From Acidobacteriota bacterium (GTDB taxonomy: Bacteria; Acidobacteriota; Terriglobia; Bryobacterales; UBA6623), in the NCBI GenBank assembly GCA_027592785.1, contig JAQCLD010000031.1, positions 1-40,438 of the forward strand: 40,438 nt of DNA, given 5' to 3'. A program made the translations under genes and the position numbers. How positions within the stretch are numbered: the stretch's first letter is position 1; each line of letters begins with the position of its first letter. Under the pieces are notes generated by a model. The model was not told the origin of the DNA. It did no database searches and saw only the letters and a program-made list of their open reading frames with translations. Positions 8,359 to 16,857 of this stretch are shown here, piece by piece.

Positions 8359-9267
8359 ATGCTGGAATTAGCAGCTCAGATTGTGGCGATCGGCGAGATT
8401 CTTTGGGATGTTTTCCCGGATGGGGAGCGACTGGGGGGAGCGCCCTTCAACTTTGCGGCGCAGGCGGCGGGGTTGGGCCACCGGACGGCGCTGCTGAGCG
8501 CGGTGGCGGGTGACGCGCGGGGCCGCAGGGCGCTCGCTGAGGCACAGAGGTTGGCGGTCGCGACGGAGTTGATTGGCACGGTGGCGGAGCCGCCTACCGG
8601 GTATGTGACGGTTTCTGTCAATGTGGGCGGGCAACCAGATTATGTGATTCACCGTCCGGCGGCCTATGACCGGGTCGAGTTGACGGATGAGGCGGTCAAA
8701 GCGCTCGAGACCAATCCGCCGGAGTGGATCTATTTTGGGACTCTGTTGCAGATTGATCCGGCAGCGCGGGCGACGACGTTGCGGCTTTTGAATGCGGCGC
8801 CGCAAGCGCGGCGGTTGTACGACGTGAATTTGCGCAAGGACTCGTACAGTCGTGAGTTGCTGGCGGAGTTGCTGCCGCTGGCGACGGTGTTGAAGATCAA
8901 CGAGGGCGAGGCTGCTGAAGTGCGGCGACTGTTTGGGGAGCCGGAATCGGACATCGAGACGTTTGTGCGGGATTACAGGGCCCGCTACGGCTACGAGGGC
9001 GTTTGCGTGACGTTGGGCTCCGCTGGTTGCTATGTGCTGTGGAACGGGCGCGAGGTTCGGGCGGAAAGCTACCCCGTCGCGGTGAGTGATGCGGTGGGGG
9101 CGGGAGACGCGTTTGCGGCAGCGTTCGTCCATGGCGTGTTGAGCAGGTGGACGACCGAAGAAACGGCGGATTTTGCGAATCGAGTCGGTGCGTTGATCGC
9201 CTCGCGTTCTGGCGCGGTCCCAGGCTGGAGCGTCGCCGAGGCAATGGCGCTGGAGCGCGAGAGCTAG
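8359..9267 (+). CDS. PfkB-family carbohydrate kinase, probable fructokinase
   Basis: A 302-residue sugar kinase that phosphorylates a sugar with ATP. The start at ATG 8359 (MLELAAQIVAIGEILWD) fits the family better than the upstream GTG at 8323. The N-terminal substrate motif GERLGGAPFNFAAQAAGLG is of the fructokinase kind and the C-terminal PfkB signature DAVGAGDAFAA (about 243-253) contains the catalytic Asp. It faces sucrose synthase and sucrose-phosphate synthase genes. Fructokinase would remove fructose released by sucrose synthase, or supply fructose 6-phosphate, so fructose is the likely substrate (inference). Its TAG stop shares the tetranucleotide CTAG with the stop of the convergent gene. 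Confidence 0.87.
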   Translation: MLELAAQIVAIGEILWDVFPDGERLGGAPFNFAAQAAGLGHRTALLSAVAGDARGRRALAEAQRLAVATELIGTVAEPPTGYVTVSVNVGGQPDYVIHRPAAYDRVELTDEAVKALETNPPEWIYFGTLLQIDPAARATTLRLLNAAPQARRLYDVNLRKDSYSRELLAELLPLATVLKINEGEAAEVRRLFGEPESDIETFVRDYRARYGYEGVCVTLGSAGCYVLWNGREVRAESYPVAVSDAVGAGDAFAAAFVHGVLSRWTTEETADFANRVGALIASRSGAVPGWSVAEAMALERES

Positions 9268-11456
9268 CCCGCGAGGCTTGCCTCCGGGGCGGTCAGCAAG
9301 TCGTAGTGACGCAAGCCTTCGATGATGCCGTCGGCGTGGTGGGCTTCTGCGAAATAGATGCGGGAATGCTTGGCCTGCCTAAGCGGTTCCAGCTCTGGAG
9401 CATAGTTGCCGACGACGATCCCGGCGGTTTGGCCGAGCAACATGTCGCGATCGTTGCCGGAGTCGCCGGCGGTTGCGACGCGCTCGATGGGCACGTTCCA
9501 TTTGCCGGTGAGGTAGCGAATCGCTTTTCCTTTGGAGGCGCGGTGCGGCAGGATGTCGACGAAGACGCCGTGCGAAAAGATCAACGAGTACGCGGCGTGG
9601 GCCTCGTCGAGCGCGTGATGGATAAGAGGCAGGGCTTCTTGGGGGTCTACTGTCTCGCCCAGGTCATAACTGATTTTGAACTCGCGTTGCGTATGTTTGC
9701 CTTTCTGCAGAGTGAGAAAGGGCAGCTGGGCGAGAGTTTGGCGGATGATGTCGGGCTTCCACTTGGAACGAAGCCTGCTGGCCCAACCTTTATCGAATAG
9801 GGGATTCGCGCCGTAGTAGATTTCGCAGCCGACCGAGCCGATGATGACATCGATTTCTTTGATGTCGTATCCGCGCAAGACTTCTTGAACGAGTTCCAGA
9901 GCTCGGCCCGAGGCGACGCCGAAGCCCATGCGATGGCGGTTTTCGCGGATGAGCTTGCGCAAGCGTTCGAGCGCGGCATCGTCTCCGAGAAGGGTGTTGT
10001 CGATGTCGGTGATGAGCAGGCTGTCGACTTTGGTGAGACGTACGCCCGGGGCGGCGGCGGTCACGATCGCTGGAGCGACACGAGGATGCTGGACTATCTT
10101 GGCGACGCTCTGTAGGTATTGTTTGCAGTGCTTGCTCCAGGTGTACTGTTCGCGGACGAGGTTGACGCCGTTGGCGGAACATTGGTCCCAGATCTCACGC
10201 TCGGTGAGCAGTTTGAGGATTGCGTTGGTGAAGGCCTCTTGATCTCTAACGTCGACGGCGAAGCCGCTCTTGGTGTTTTCCGCGATGTCGGTCGGGCCGC
10301 CGTTGTGGGTAGCGACGAAGGGCAGGCCGGTCGCCGCCGCCTCGATCGCGGTCAGGCCGAAGAGCTCGATGAACGCCGGGTTGACGAATACGCCGCGGCT
10401 CTTGGCGGCGATGCGATAGACCTCGGGAACGTCCACCTCGGAGTCATGGTTCTTCGGTACGGCCATCTTGCCGTAGAGATCCCAGCGGTCCATGGCCAGC
10501 AGCATGTCGGTGAGGACTTGCTGCTCGTTGTCGGGCATCGACTCGATGTTTTGCCGAATGCCGGCGAAGACGGCCAGATTGGCGATGGCTTGCAGTTGCT
10601 TGTTGCGACCGTACATCTCGATGAGAGCGCCGATATTCTTGCGGCGGTCGGGACGGCACAGGGCGATAATCAGGGGCTTCTCGCGATCGGCGAAGAAACG
10701 GTTCAGTTGGTTGGCCATGCGCATGCGCGCTTGCTTGAAGCGCTCATCCACCTGCGCGGTAGGCATGTCGTATTCGTAGTAGGGGAAGAACCGTTCCAGA
10801 TCGGTACCGGGCGGGATGACTTCGAACTTGAGGCTCGGATTCTTGCTGTACTCGGCATACTGCTCGTCGCGTTCGTGGCGCGTGCTGGTGATGACCAGGT
10901 CGGCGACGGACAGGCACTCCTGCTAGGCTTCGATGCGCCGAGTCATGGCCAGTTCCTTGTCAACGGCTTGCGGCGTCCAGCCTTCACGGAGAAGGTATTC
11001 GAGTTTCGGTTTGCCGAGCGAGTGGCCGGTGAAGACGAAGGGCACGTCAAAGGCGGAGGCGACTTCTTTGGCGACGTAGCCGGCATCGGCGTAGTGGCCG
11101 TGCACGAGCGTCGGCGTGCGGCGTTCGCGGCGGGTGAACGAGATCATGGCGTCGACGTATTCGTCAAGGAAGGGCCATAGCCGCTCTTTGCGGAAATACC
11201 GGCCTCCGCCACACGGAAGGCGAACGATGCGGCACTTGGGCCCAAGCTCTTCGATTTCCTTGCCGTAGTCGGGCGACACGCGGCGGTCGCGTATGCGCCG
11301 CGTAAAAAGATCGACCTGACTGACTTGATCGAGTTCGCCCAGGGTCTTGGCGAGTTCGAGGACGTAGCGGACTTGACCGCCTGTGTCGGCGTCGCGGCCC
11401 ATCTCGATGCTGTCTCCGCGCAGGAGTCCATGAAGACTGACGAGTTGGATATACAT
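9264..11456 (-). pseudogene. sps: Sucrose-phosphate synthase with fused phosphatase domain, interrupted by an in-frame TAG
   Basis: Two open segments (11456-10923 and 10922-9264) lie in one frame and together match a complete bacterial sucrose-phosphate synthase of about 730 codons. Codon 178 is TAG (10925-10923). On both sides the sequence runs on without any shift: RRIEA, stop, QECLSVADLVITSTRHE. The N-terminal part has the sugar-nucleotide motif RDADTGGQVRYVLEL and HGHYADAGYVA. The GT4 C-terminal part has ELFGLTAIEAAATGLPFVA. From about residue 480 a HAD phosphatase domain follows (DIDNTLLGDD), so one protein would make and dephosphorylate sucrose 6-phosphate. The TAG could be an inactivating mutation, a sequence error or a read-through site. 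If translation stops there, ATG 10766 could restart a protein lacking the N-terminal domain. It begins 3 nt after the sucrose synthase stop, so it is the second gene of that operon. Confidence 0.85.
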
Positions 11457-11459
11457 GGC

Positions 11460-13883
11460 TTAGCTTGCCTCGACGAGCGCCCGAGCCCGCGGTCGATAGA
11501 CCGTGTGATAGAGCGTGTGGATGTAGCGATCGAGGGCTTGGCGATTCATGACGTCGACGTGATTCCAATAGGCGTGAACGTTGGCGATCCTCAAGAACTT
11601 GCGTGCGTGGCTTCCCCAGGAGAAGGCGTCGTGCACACGCTGGATGCCGTTGGCGGCGTACTTCTGCCAGACGACGTCATCTCCAACGATGGCCTCGAGC
11701 GCCGCGGCGAAGCGCAAGTGATCGTTCGGGTCTTGAACGATGCCGGACTCTCCTGTGATGACGATTTCCGCCGGCCCGCCGTAGCAGGTGACCACGACCG
11801 GAAGGCCGCAGGCCATCGCTTCGACAACGGTGAGGCCAAATGTTTCCATCAGGGCGGGTTGGGCGAAGACGCCGCGGCGGTCGGCGACGACGCGGTAGAT
11901 TTCACCCGTCTCCACTTTGTCGAGACGTGCAGCGACCCAACGCACGCTGCCCCACAGATTGTAAGTTTCGATCAATTCGAGCGTCCGCTGAATCTCGGCG
12001 ATCTCTTCATGGTCTTGGGATTGAGAAGGATCGTTCACGGAGCTAACGATGAGCAGGTTTGCCTGCTGACACAGCGTCTCGCTGCGGCCGTAGGCCTCAA
12101 CGAGCCCAGGGATGTTCTTGATGCGGTCCATGCGCGCCATGGTGAAGATCGGCGGCAACTTCGGGTTGTCGAGGCGGCCGATGGAACCCTCGCCGGGCTC
12201 GGCGCTCAGGTAGCGCTTGACGAGAGACTTCTTGATCGCCGGAACACGCCGGTCTTGAGCGTGATTGGGGAAGAAGTGTTCTTCGCTGGCGCCGGGCGGG
12301 ACGATGTTGTGACGCGCTAGCCGAGGATCGAATCCCGACTGTACGCGGTAGAGCCCGGGCATCGAGAATAGTTCGTAGGACTCGATCATGCCCATCTCGG
12401 TTGCCGAGCCGCCGACCTCGCGGTAGGAACTGGAGACGATGAAGTCCGCGGAGTTGTAGCCCAGCAGATCTGCTGTGAAGTGAATGGAGAAGTTGTAGTC
12501 GGACTCCATGTCCTGCCAATGCAGATCGCTAAACAGATACTTCGTCTTCTCGAGTGCGTGGACGCAAGCGCCGTGCGTGCAGCCCCAGTCTTCGGCGAGG
12601 CGATGGGCGACGAGATTCCCGTCCGAGTAGTTGCCGATGATTAGGTCAGGCGTACCCATCAGTTCCTCCGCGACGGCGGCTTTGGAGTCTTCGGCAAATT
12701 GTTCGAGGTACGGCCAGACCTGGAAACGAGAGATCCAATCGGGTAGGACCTCTCCCGACGAGTCGCGGAAGGGGGCCCGGACGATCCAGACGTTCTGGGC
12801 GCCGAAAACTTTTTCTCGACGCGTGCCGCAAGATGTCCCTTCAGCGGAGGGAATCAAACGCGTCAGGATCAGCACAGTCGGAGCAATGTCGAGACCACAA
12901 TCGAGGAACTGAGCCCGCAGGTAGTGCTCCATCGCCCGGGCTTGATCGAGGACGTAGGTAACCTGGCCTCCGGTGTCGGGCTTGCCCAGGACACCTTCTT
13001 GGGCGAACCAGCCGTGTGGCGAAACCATCAAGACGGACTGAATCAGCGGAAGGCGTTCGAGTAGGGTTTCGAGCCGGCTAGGCCCGGACGAATTCATGAC
13101 CTGGGCGAGTAGCGAGAGGTTCGCTGCGATGGACTTCGCGCTGTTTCCCCAGCCGGCCTCCAGGCCGTTCGAGCGTAGGACATCGAGCAGTTCGTTGTAG
13201 GGCGCATCGGCCTCGATTTCGTCCAAGACCGCTCGAACAGTCCCGATCGCCTTGAGAAGCTGTTCCGGCGTATCGACATGGCTGCCGACCAGAATCGGCA
13301 GGCCGCCGAGTTGGCGATCGCGGAGAAAGTCGAGGAACCGGCGACGGAAGACGGTCGGGTCCTGCTGCAATTGCGCTGACAGCCGCCGCGACAAAAATGC
13401 GACGCCGTCACCCATGTCTGAGGGCTCATTCACCTTGGGAAAGTCTCGAAAGAATGGGGAAAAATCGACGATCAGGCCACGTTTTGAGGCTTCTTCGTGT
13501 CCCTGGACGAAGGTATCGCGAACGAGCAAGTAGGCGCCGCGATCGACGCTCTCGATCTCCTCTGCGGCGGGGGGGATGCAGACGATCTCTTTGAGTCCGA
13601 CGCCCGGCCGTAACACAGCGTAGGCGGTTTCGCCGTCGAGCATAATTTCACCGCAGCCGCGCAACGTGCGCTTCAGGGCGCGAATCGGCGCACCGCTTTG
13701 ATCCTCTTCGCCGCTCAGGAAGCTCTCGAGGCGTTTGCGGATTTGATCAGCCAGGAAGAACGTCTCGCCAGTCGCCCGCAGAGTCAGACAAAAACGCTTC
13801 AGCAGATGCAGAAGAGCGTCGCTGGAGGCGGTGCCGGAAGCATTTTTGGAGGGGGTCGAAGGGATCGCTGTGCTTTCCGCCAT
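11460..13883 (-). CDS. sus: Sucrose synthase
   Basis: An 807-residue GT4 enzyme that interconverts sucrose plus NDP with NDP-glucose plus fructose in the cytoplasm. Length and layout fit bacterial and plant sucrose synthases: an N-terminal regulatory region of about 270 residues, then two Rossmann domains. Visible motifs are GKPDTGGQVTYVLDQARA, PDLIIGNYSDGN, HALEKTKY (about 438), MARMDRIKN (about 580, the Arg and Lys that bind phosphate) and METFGLTVVEAMACGLP (about 672-690, with the conserved Glu). The first 20 residues are Ser/Thr/Ala-rich and likely flexible. The sucrose-phosphate synthase gene follows after 3 nt and a fructokinase gene lies beyond it, so the block both makes and breaks sucrose. 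ADP or UDP preference cannot be decided here. Confidence 0.93.
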   Translation of the reverse strand: MAESTAIPSTPSKNASGTASSDALLHLLKRFCLTLRATGETFFLADQIRKRLESFLSGEEDQSGAPIRALKRTLRGCGEIMLDGETAYAVLRPGVGLKEIVCIPPAAEEIESVDRGAYLLVRDTFVQGHEEASKRGLIVDFSPFFRDFPKVNEPSDMGDGVAFLSRRLSAQLQQDPTVFRRRFLDFLRDRQLGGLPILVGSHVDTPEQLLKAIGTVRAVLDEIEADAPYNELLDVLRSNGLEAGWGNSAKSIAANLSLLAQVMNSSGPSRLETLLERLPLIQSVLMVSPHGWFAQEGVLGKPDTGGQVTYVLDQARAMEHYLRAQFLDCGLDIAPTVLILTRLIPSAEGTSCGTRREKVFGAQNVWIVRAPFRDSSGEVLPDWISRFQVWPYLEQFAEDSKAAVAEELMGTPDLIIGNYSDGNLVAHRLAEDWGCTHGACVHALEKTKYLFSDLHWQDMESDYNFSIHFTADLLGYNSADFIVSSSYREVGGSATEMGMIESYELFSMPGLYRVQSGFDPRLARHNIVPPGASEEHFFPNHAQDRRVPAIKKSLVKRYLSAEPGEGSIGRLDNPKLPPIFTMARMDRIKNIPGLVEAYGRSETLCQQANLLIVSSVNDPSQSQDHEEIAEIQRTLELIETYNLWGSVRWVAARLDKVETGEIYRVVADRRGVFAQPALMETFGLTVVEAMACGLPVVVTCYGGPAEIVITGESGIVQDPNDHLRFAAALEAIVGDDVVWQKYAANGIQRVHDAFSWGSHARKFLRIANVHAYWNHVDVMNRQALDRYIHTLYHTVYRPRARALVEAS

Positions 13884-13920
13884 TGCTTACTAGTGTTACC
13901 CACGAACCGCGAGAACCAAA

Positions 13921-13934
13921 GTTTTCGGGAAAAC
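13921..13934. repeat. 14-bp inverted repeat upstream of sucrose synthase
   Basis: GTTTTC, two bases, GAAAAC: a perfect 6-bp-arm inverted repeat 38-51 bp upstream of the sucrose synthase start. It is operator-sized and lies just upstream of a possible -35 (TTGGTT on the minus strand). It could be a regulator site for the sucrose genes, but such a short repeat can arise by chance. Confidence 0.25.
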
Positions 13935-14032
13935 GACGCTTCAAGCCCGTGCGCCACGACGATGTGGGAGCGTCGGACTGCGCTGGCTAGATGGCTTGGC
14001 TTGGTATTCCAGCCTTCGAGGCCGCGAGCCCC

Positions 14033-14809
14033 CTACTTGAGGCCGCTGCGTAGGGTCTTGCCCAGGCCGTCCACAGCGCCCCAGAGCAAGGAGAGGTCGG
14101 TGGCGCAGGTTACCATGCGCATGCCGCGCTGGACGGAGTCGATGATGAGTTGCGGGTCGCCGTGGTGGGTCGCGGGCCACAATCCCTTGTCGTTGCAGAC
14201 TTGGACGATGCGGTCAAATGCGGCGCGGAATTTCGGGTGATCGAACTGGCCGGGGATGCCGAGGGAGACGCTCATGTCTGAGGGACCGAGCAGCAGGCAG
14301 TCGAGTCCGTCGACGGAGGCGATCTCCTCAATGGCGTCGAGGCCGGCCACGCTCTCGATCTGCGCGACGACGATGTTTTGCTCGTTGCCGTGGCGGATGA
14401 ACTCTTCCATTGAGGCATCCACGTAGTTATTGCTTACGGCGCCGAGGCCAAAGCCGCGCACGCCCAGCGGGGGATACTTCACCCAACTGACGGCCTTGGC
14501 GAGCTGATCAGGAGACTCGGTGCGCGGGAAGATGATGCCTTCGGCGCCGGAGTCGAGGGCTCGCGCGGCGAGGTCGTACTGAAAATCCGGGACGCGGACG
14601 ATGGGCGTAATCGGTGAGGCCAAGCAGGCGCGAATCACCTGATGAGTGGTCTCGGTATGAAACGGCCCGTGCTCGGTGTCAATGAACAGCCAGTCGAAAC
14701 CGGCGGCGGCCAACATTCGAGGGACTTCGATGGTCGGCAGACCGTTCTGGATGATGCCCAGGGCAATGCCCCCGTCGGCGAGAATTTGGCGAGTTCGATT
14801 GTTTAGCAT
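14033..14809 (-). CDS. HpcH/HpaI aldolase family protein
   Basis: A 258-residue class II, metal-dependent aldolase of the HpcH/HpaI/citrate-lyase-beta group, which cleaves 4-hydroxy-2-oxo acids to pyruvate and an aldehyde. Motifs seen are LFIDTEHGPF (catalytic His), GAEGIIFPRTESPDQ, AQIESVAGLDAIEEI (metal-binding Glu) and LLLGPSDMSVSLGIPGQ (metal-binding Asp). The frame is open to ATG 14881, but family similarity begins at MLNNRTRQIL, so ATG 14809 is chosen. It stands alone between the sucrose genes and a divergent small gene; the pathway is not indicated. Confidence 0.86.
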   Translation of the reverse strand: MLNNRTRQILADGGIALGIIQNGLPTIEVPRMLAAAGFDWLFIDTEHGPFHTETTHQVIRACLASPITPIVRVPDFQYDLAARALDSGAEGIIFPRTESPDQLAKAVSWVKYPPLGVRGFGLGAVSNNYVDASMEEFIRHGNEQNIVVAQIESVAGLDAIEEIASVDGLDCLLLGPSDMSVSLGIPGQFDHPKFRAAFDRIVQVCNDKGLWPATHHGDPQLIIDSVQRGMRMVTCATDLSLLWGAVDGLGKTLRSGLK

Positions 14810-14924
14810 CTTCGTGGAGTTGACCAGTATCGCAGAGCTGAGGCGAATGTCGTTGCAATCGCCGCTCTGAGGGCGTAGCATCGAGGCGGCCCTGGTTGTG
14901 CCTTGTAGTTAGGAGGTTGTCGTC

Positions 14925-15353
14925 ATGAAGCGGTTTGCAGTTCTTATCCTTTTTGCTTGCTTGGTCGGAGCGTCCTCGCTAATTGGCGCTATCCGGCTAA
15001 CTGCGGTTGAGCCGACGATGGCTTCTCCTGGAGCTTCGCTCGTTGCGTCGGGTACGGAACTAACGGAGGTAGACCTCCTCTTTCTAACCGTCGACACGAC
15101 AGACATCCCAGTAGAGATCACGAGTAAAACGGCGGAGGAAATTCGCTTCAAGCTTCCGGCTGACGTGGCCCACGGGCAGTACCGGCTGATGATTCAGACC
15201 GGCGGGGATGTTCCGGCGTTAATGGTGCAGCCGATCACGTGCGAAGTGATGAGCGCCGCCGAAATTACGGAACGTCAGTCCCAGCTGGAAAAGGAAGAGC
15301 GGAGGATTGACGCGGCCGCCTCGCCGACAGAGGAGACGCCTCCGGCCAAGTAA
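14925..15353 (+). CDS. Small secreted protein with IPT/TIG-like fold
   Basis: A 142-residue protein with a signal peptide (MKRFAVLILFACLVGASSLIGA). Residues 22-110 (with VEPTMASPGASLVASG and TAEEIRFKLPADVAHGQYRL) follow the pattern of an IPT/TIG immunoglobulin-like domain. The C-terminal 30 residues are charged and rich in Glu, Ala and Pro. A strong ribosome site (TAGGAGGTTG) precedes ATG 14925. No catalytic residues are seen; a structural or binding role outside the cytoplasm is likely. The stop is 4 nt from that of convergent ymdB. Confidence 0.75.
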   Translation: MKRFAVLILFACLVGASSLIGAIRLTAVEPTMASPGASLVASGTELTEVDLLFLTVDTTDIPVEITSKTAEEIRFKLPADVAHGQYRLMIQTGGDVPALMVQPITCEVMSAAEITERQSQLEKEERRIDAAASPTEETPPAK

Positions 15354-15357
15354 GAGG

Positions 15358-16137
15358 CTACTGTAGATTCGCGGTTCGGCGTTCGATCGAACGCGCTTTT
15401 CCGGTTTTCTCGTCGATATCAATCAGCACCGCGTTCATCCGCACGGGGCCGCTGGCCGGCTCGAAGCGGGCGGGCATGGCGGTCAGGAAGCGGTCTAGCG
15501 AGCCGCGCACGTCCATACCGATCACCGAATGGATGGGGCCGGTCATGCCAGCGTCCGTTTGGTAGGCGGTCCCCTTAGGCAGAACTCGCTCGTCCGCGGT
15601 CGGGACATGTGTGTGGGTGCCCACGACGCCGGATACCCGCCCGTCCAGGTGCCAGCCCATGGCCTGCTTTTCGCTGGTCACCTCGGCATGAAAGTCGAGG
15701 AAACGAACCTTGACGTCGTCCTCGATGGAGTCGAGCATTTCGTCGACCATGCGGAAGGGACAGTGCGTCGCGGGCATATAGGTGCGGCCCTGCAAGTTGA
15801 GCACGGCATAACGGACGCCGCGATCCGTGCAACCGACGTAGAGGCCCGAGCCGGGGGCGTCGGGGTAGTTGGCGGGACGCAGCAGGCGAGGCTGTTGGGC
15901 GAAGTAGTCGTAGATCTGCTTCTTGTCCCAGATGTGGTTGCCGGAGGTCAGCACGTCGACGCCGAGGTCGAGAAAGCTGTTGGCGATGTCGGGAGTTACG
16001 CCGAATCCGGCAGCGGAGTTCTCGCAATTGAGCACTACCAGTTCGGCTTCTTCGGCGGCGACGAGGTCCTGCAGACAATGTTCGACGATGCGGCGCCCTG
16101 GGCGGCCGATAACGTCTCCGACAAAGAGCAACTTCAT
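15358..16137 (-). CDS. ymdB: YmdB-type metallophosphoesterase (TIGR00282 family)
   Basis: A 259-residue cytoplasmic calcineurin-like phosphoesterase. Family members such as Bacillus YmdB hydrolyse 2',3'-cyclic nucleotides and affect biofilm formation and RNA turnover. Metal-binding motifs are GDVIGRPGRR (Asp8), LNCENSA, TSGNHIWD (Asn-His), DFHAEVTSEKQAMG and VGTHTHVPTADE, in the expected order and spacing. The length is normal. It is last in a five-gene minus-strand run, 39 nt after the ABC ATPase. A possible -10 (TATCCT, 16156-16151) lies just upstream, so it may also have its own promoter. Confidence 0.9.
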   Translation of the reverse strand: MKLLFVGDVIGRPGRRIVEHCLQDLVAAEEAELVVLNCENSAAGFGVTPDIANSFLDLGVDVLTSGNHIWDKKQIYDYFAQQPRLLRPANYPDAPGSGLYVGCTDRGVRYAVLNLQGRTYMPATHCPFRMVDEMLDSIEDDVKVRFLDFHAEVTSEKQAMGWHLDGRVSGVVGTHTHVPTADERVLPKGTAYQTDAGMTGPIHSVIGMDVRGSLDRFLTAMPARFEPASGPVRMNAVLIDIDEKTGKARSIERRTANLQ

Positions 16138-16176
16138 GGGGAGTAATTCCAGGATAGCTGACAGTTGAGCCGGAGC

Positions 16177-16857
16177 CTAAGCGGCGACCAGCGCCGCGCT
16201 GGAAATGCGGTAGACGCGGTCGCAGCGTTCCGCGAACGAAATGTTGTGGGTCGCGATAACCATGGTCAGACCCTCGCTGCGTTGCAGCTCGAATAGCTGA
16301 GCGATCAGCTCTTCGCTGGTGCGATCGTCCAGATTGCCTGTAGGTTCGTCCGCCAGCAAGAGCTGGGGCTCGCCGACGAGGGCGCGGGCAACGGCCACTC
16401 GCTGCTGTTCGCCGCCGGAAAGTTCGCCGGAGCGGTGAGTCGCACGGTCGGCGAGTCCGACTCGTGCGAGCCATTTCAGGCCCTGGGGGGCGGCTTGTTC
16501 GCGGCTCTCGCCGGCGATGAGCCGGGGCATGATGACGTTTTCTAGAGCGGTGAACTCAGGAAGCAGGTGATAGCTTTGCCAAACGTAGCCAACAGCGCTG
16601 TTGCGGTATGCGTCGAGGGCTTTTTCGCCGGCTTCGTTCACGACGAGGTCGCCAAAGAGGATGCGGCCTTCAGATGGCGTGTCGAGAGCGCCCAGCAGAT
16701 GCAACAGGGTGGACTTGCCCGCTCCGGACTCGCCGACCAGGGCGACGCTCTCGCCCTTCTGCAGCTGAAAACTGACGTCCTCGAAGACCGTTAGTTGGCC
16801 GGTGCCGGAAGGATACCGTTTGGCTAGGCCGATCGCTTCGAGAACGGGCTGGCTCAT
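16177..16857 (-). CDS. ABC transporter ATPase, LolD/MacB-like
   Basis: A 226-residue ATP-binding subunit. Walker A is GESGAGKST (42-50), the Q-loop region is [20 protein letters not shown], the signature is [15 protein letters not shown], Walker B is [12 protein letters not shown] and the switch His is in IATHNIS. The [11 protein letters not shown] part and the GNLDDRTS D-loop fit the LolD/MacB/FtsE group, which serves lipoprotein release or mechanotransmission rather than import. No permease gene is adjacent, so the partner must be elsewhere. Its start overlaps the end of the peroxidase gene by 4 nt (ATGA). Confidence 0.87.
   Translation of the reverse strand: MSQPVLEAIGLAKRYPSGTGQLTVFEDVSFQLQKGESVALVGESGAGKSTLLHLLGALDTPSEGRILFGDLVVNEAGEKALDAYRNSAVGYVWQSYHLLPEFTALENVIMPRLIAGESREQAAPQGLKWLARVGLADRATHRSGELSGGEQQRVAVARALVGEPQLLLADEPTGNLDDRTSEELIAQLFELQRSEGLTMVIATHNISFAERCDRVYRISSAALVAA

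Noticed and set aside
10767..10922. Frameshift as the cause of the split sucrose-phosphate synthase
   Set aside because: The 52 codons between the TAG and ATG 10766 are in the same frame as both open segments and read as family sequence (VADLVITSTRHERDEQYAEY), so only a stop codon separates them.
10923..10925. Genome-wide recoding of TAG as an amino acid
   Set aside because: Many intact genes in the window end in TAG (rpsG, fusA, rpsJ, fructokinase, ymdB and others) at the expected family length, so TAG is a normal stop here.
10119..12320. Long plus-strand reading frames (about 330-350 codons) across the sucrose genes
   Set aside because: They are antisense to clear GT4 enzymes, have no family pattern, and arise from codon bias of the opposite strand.
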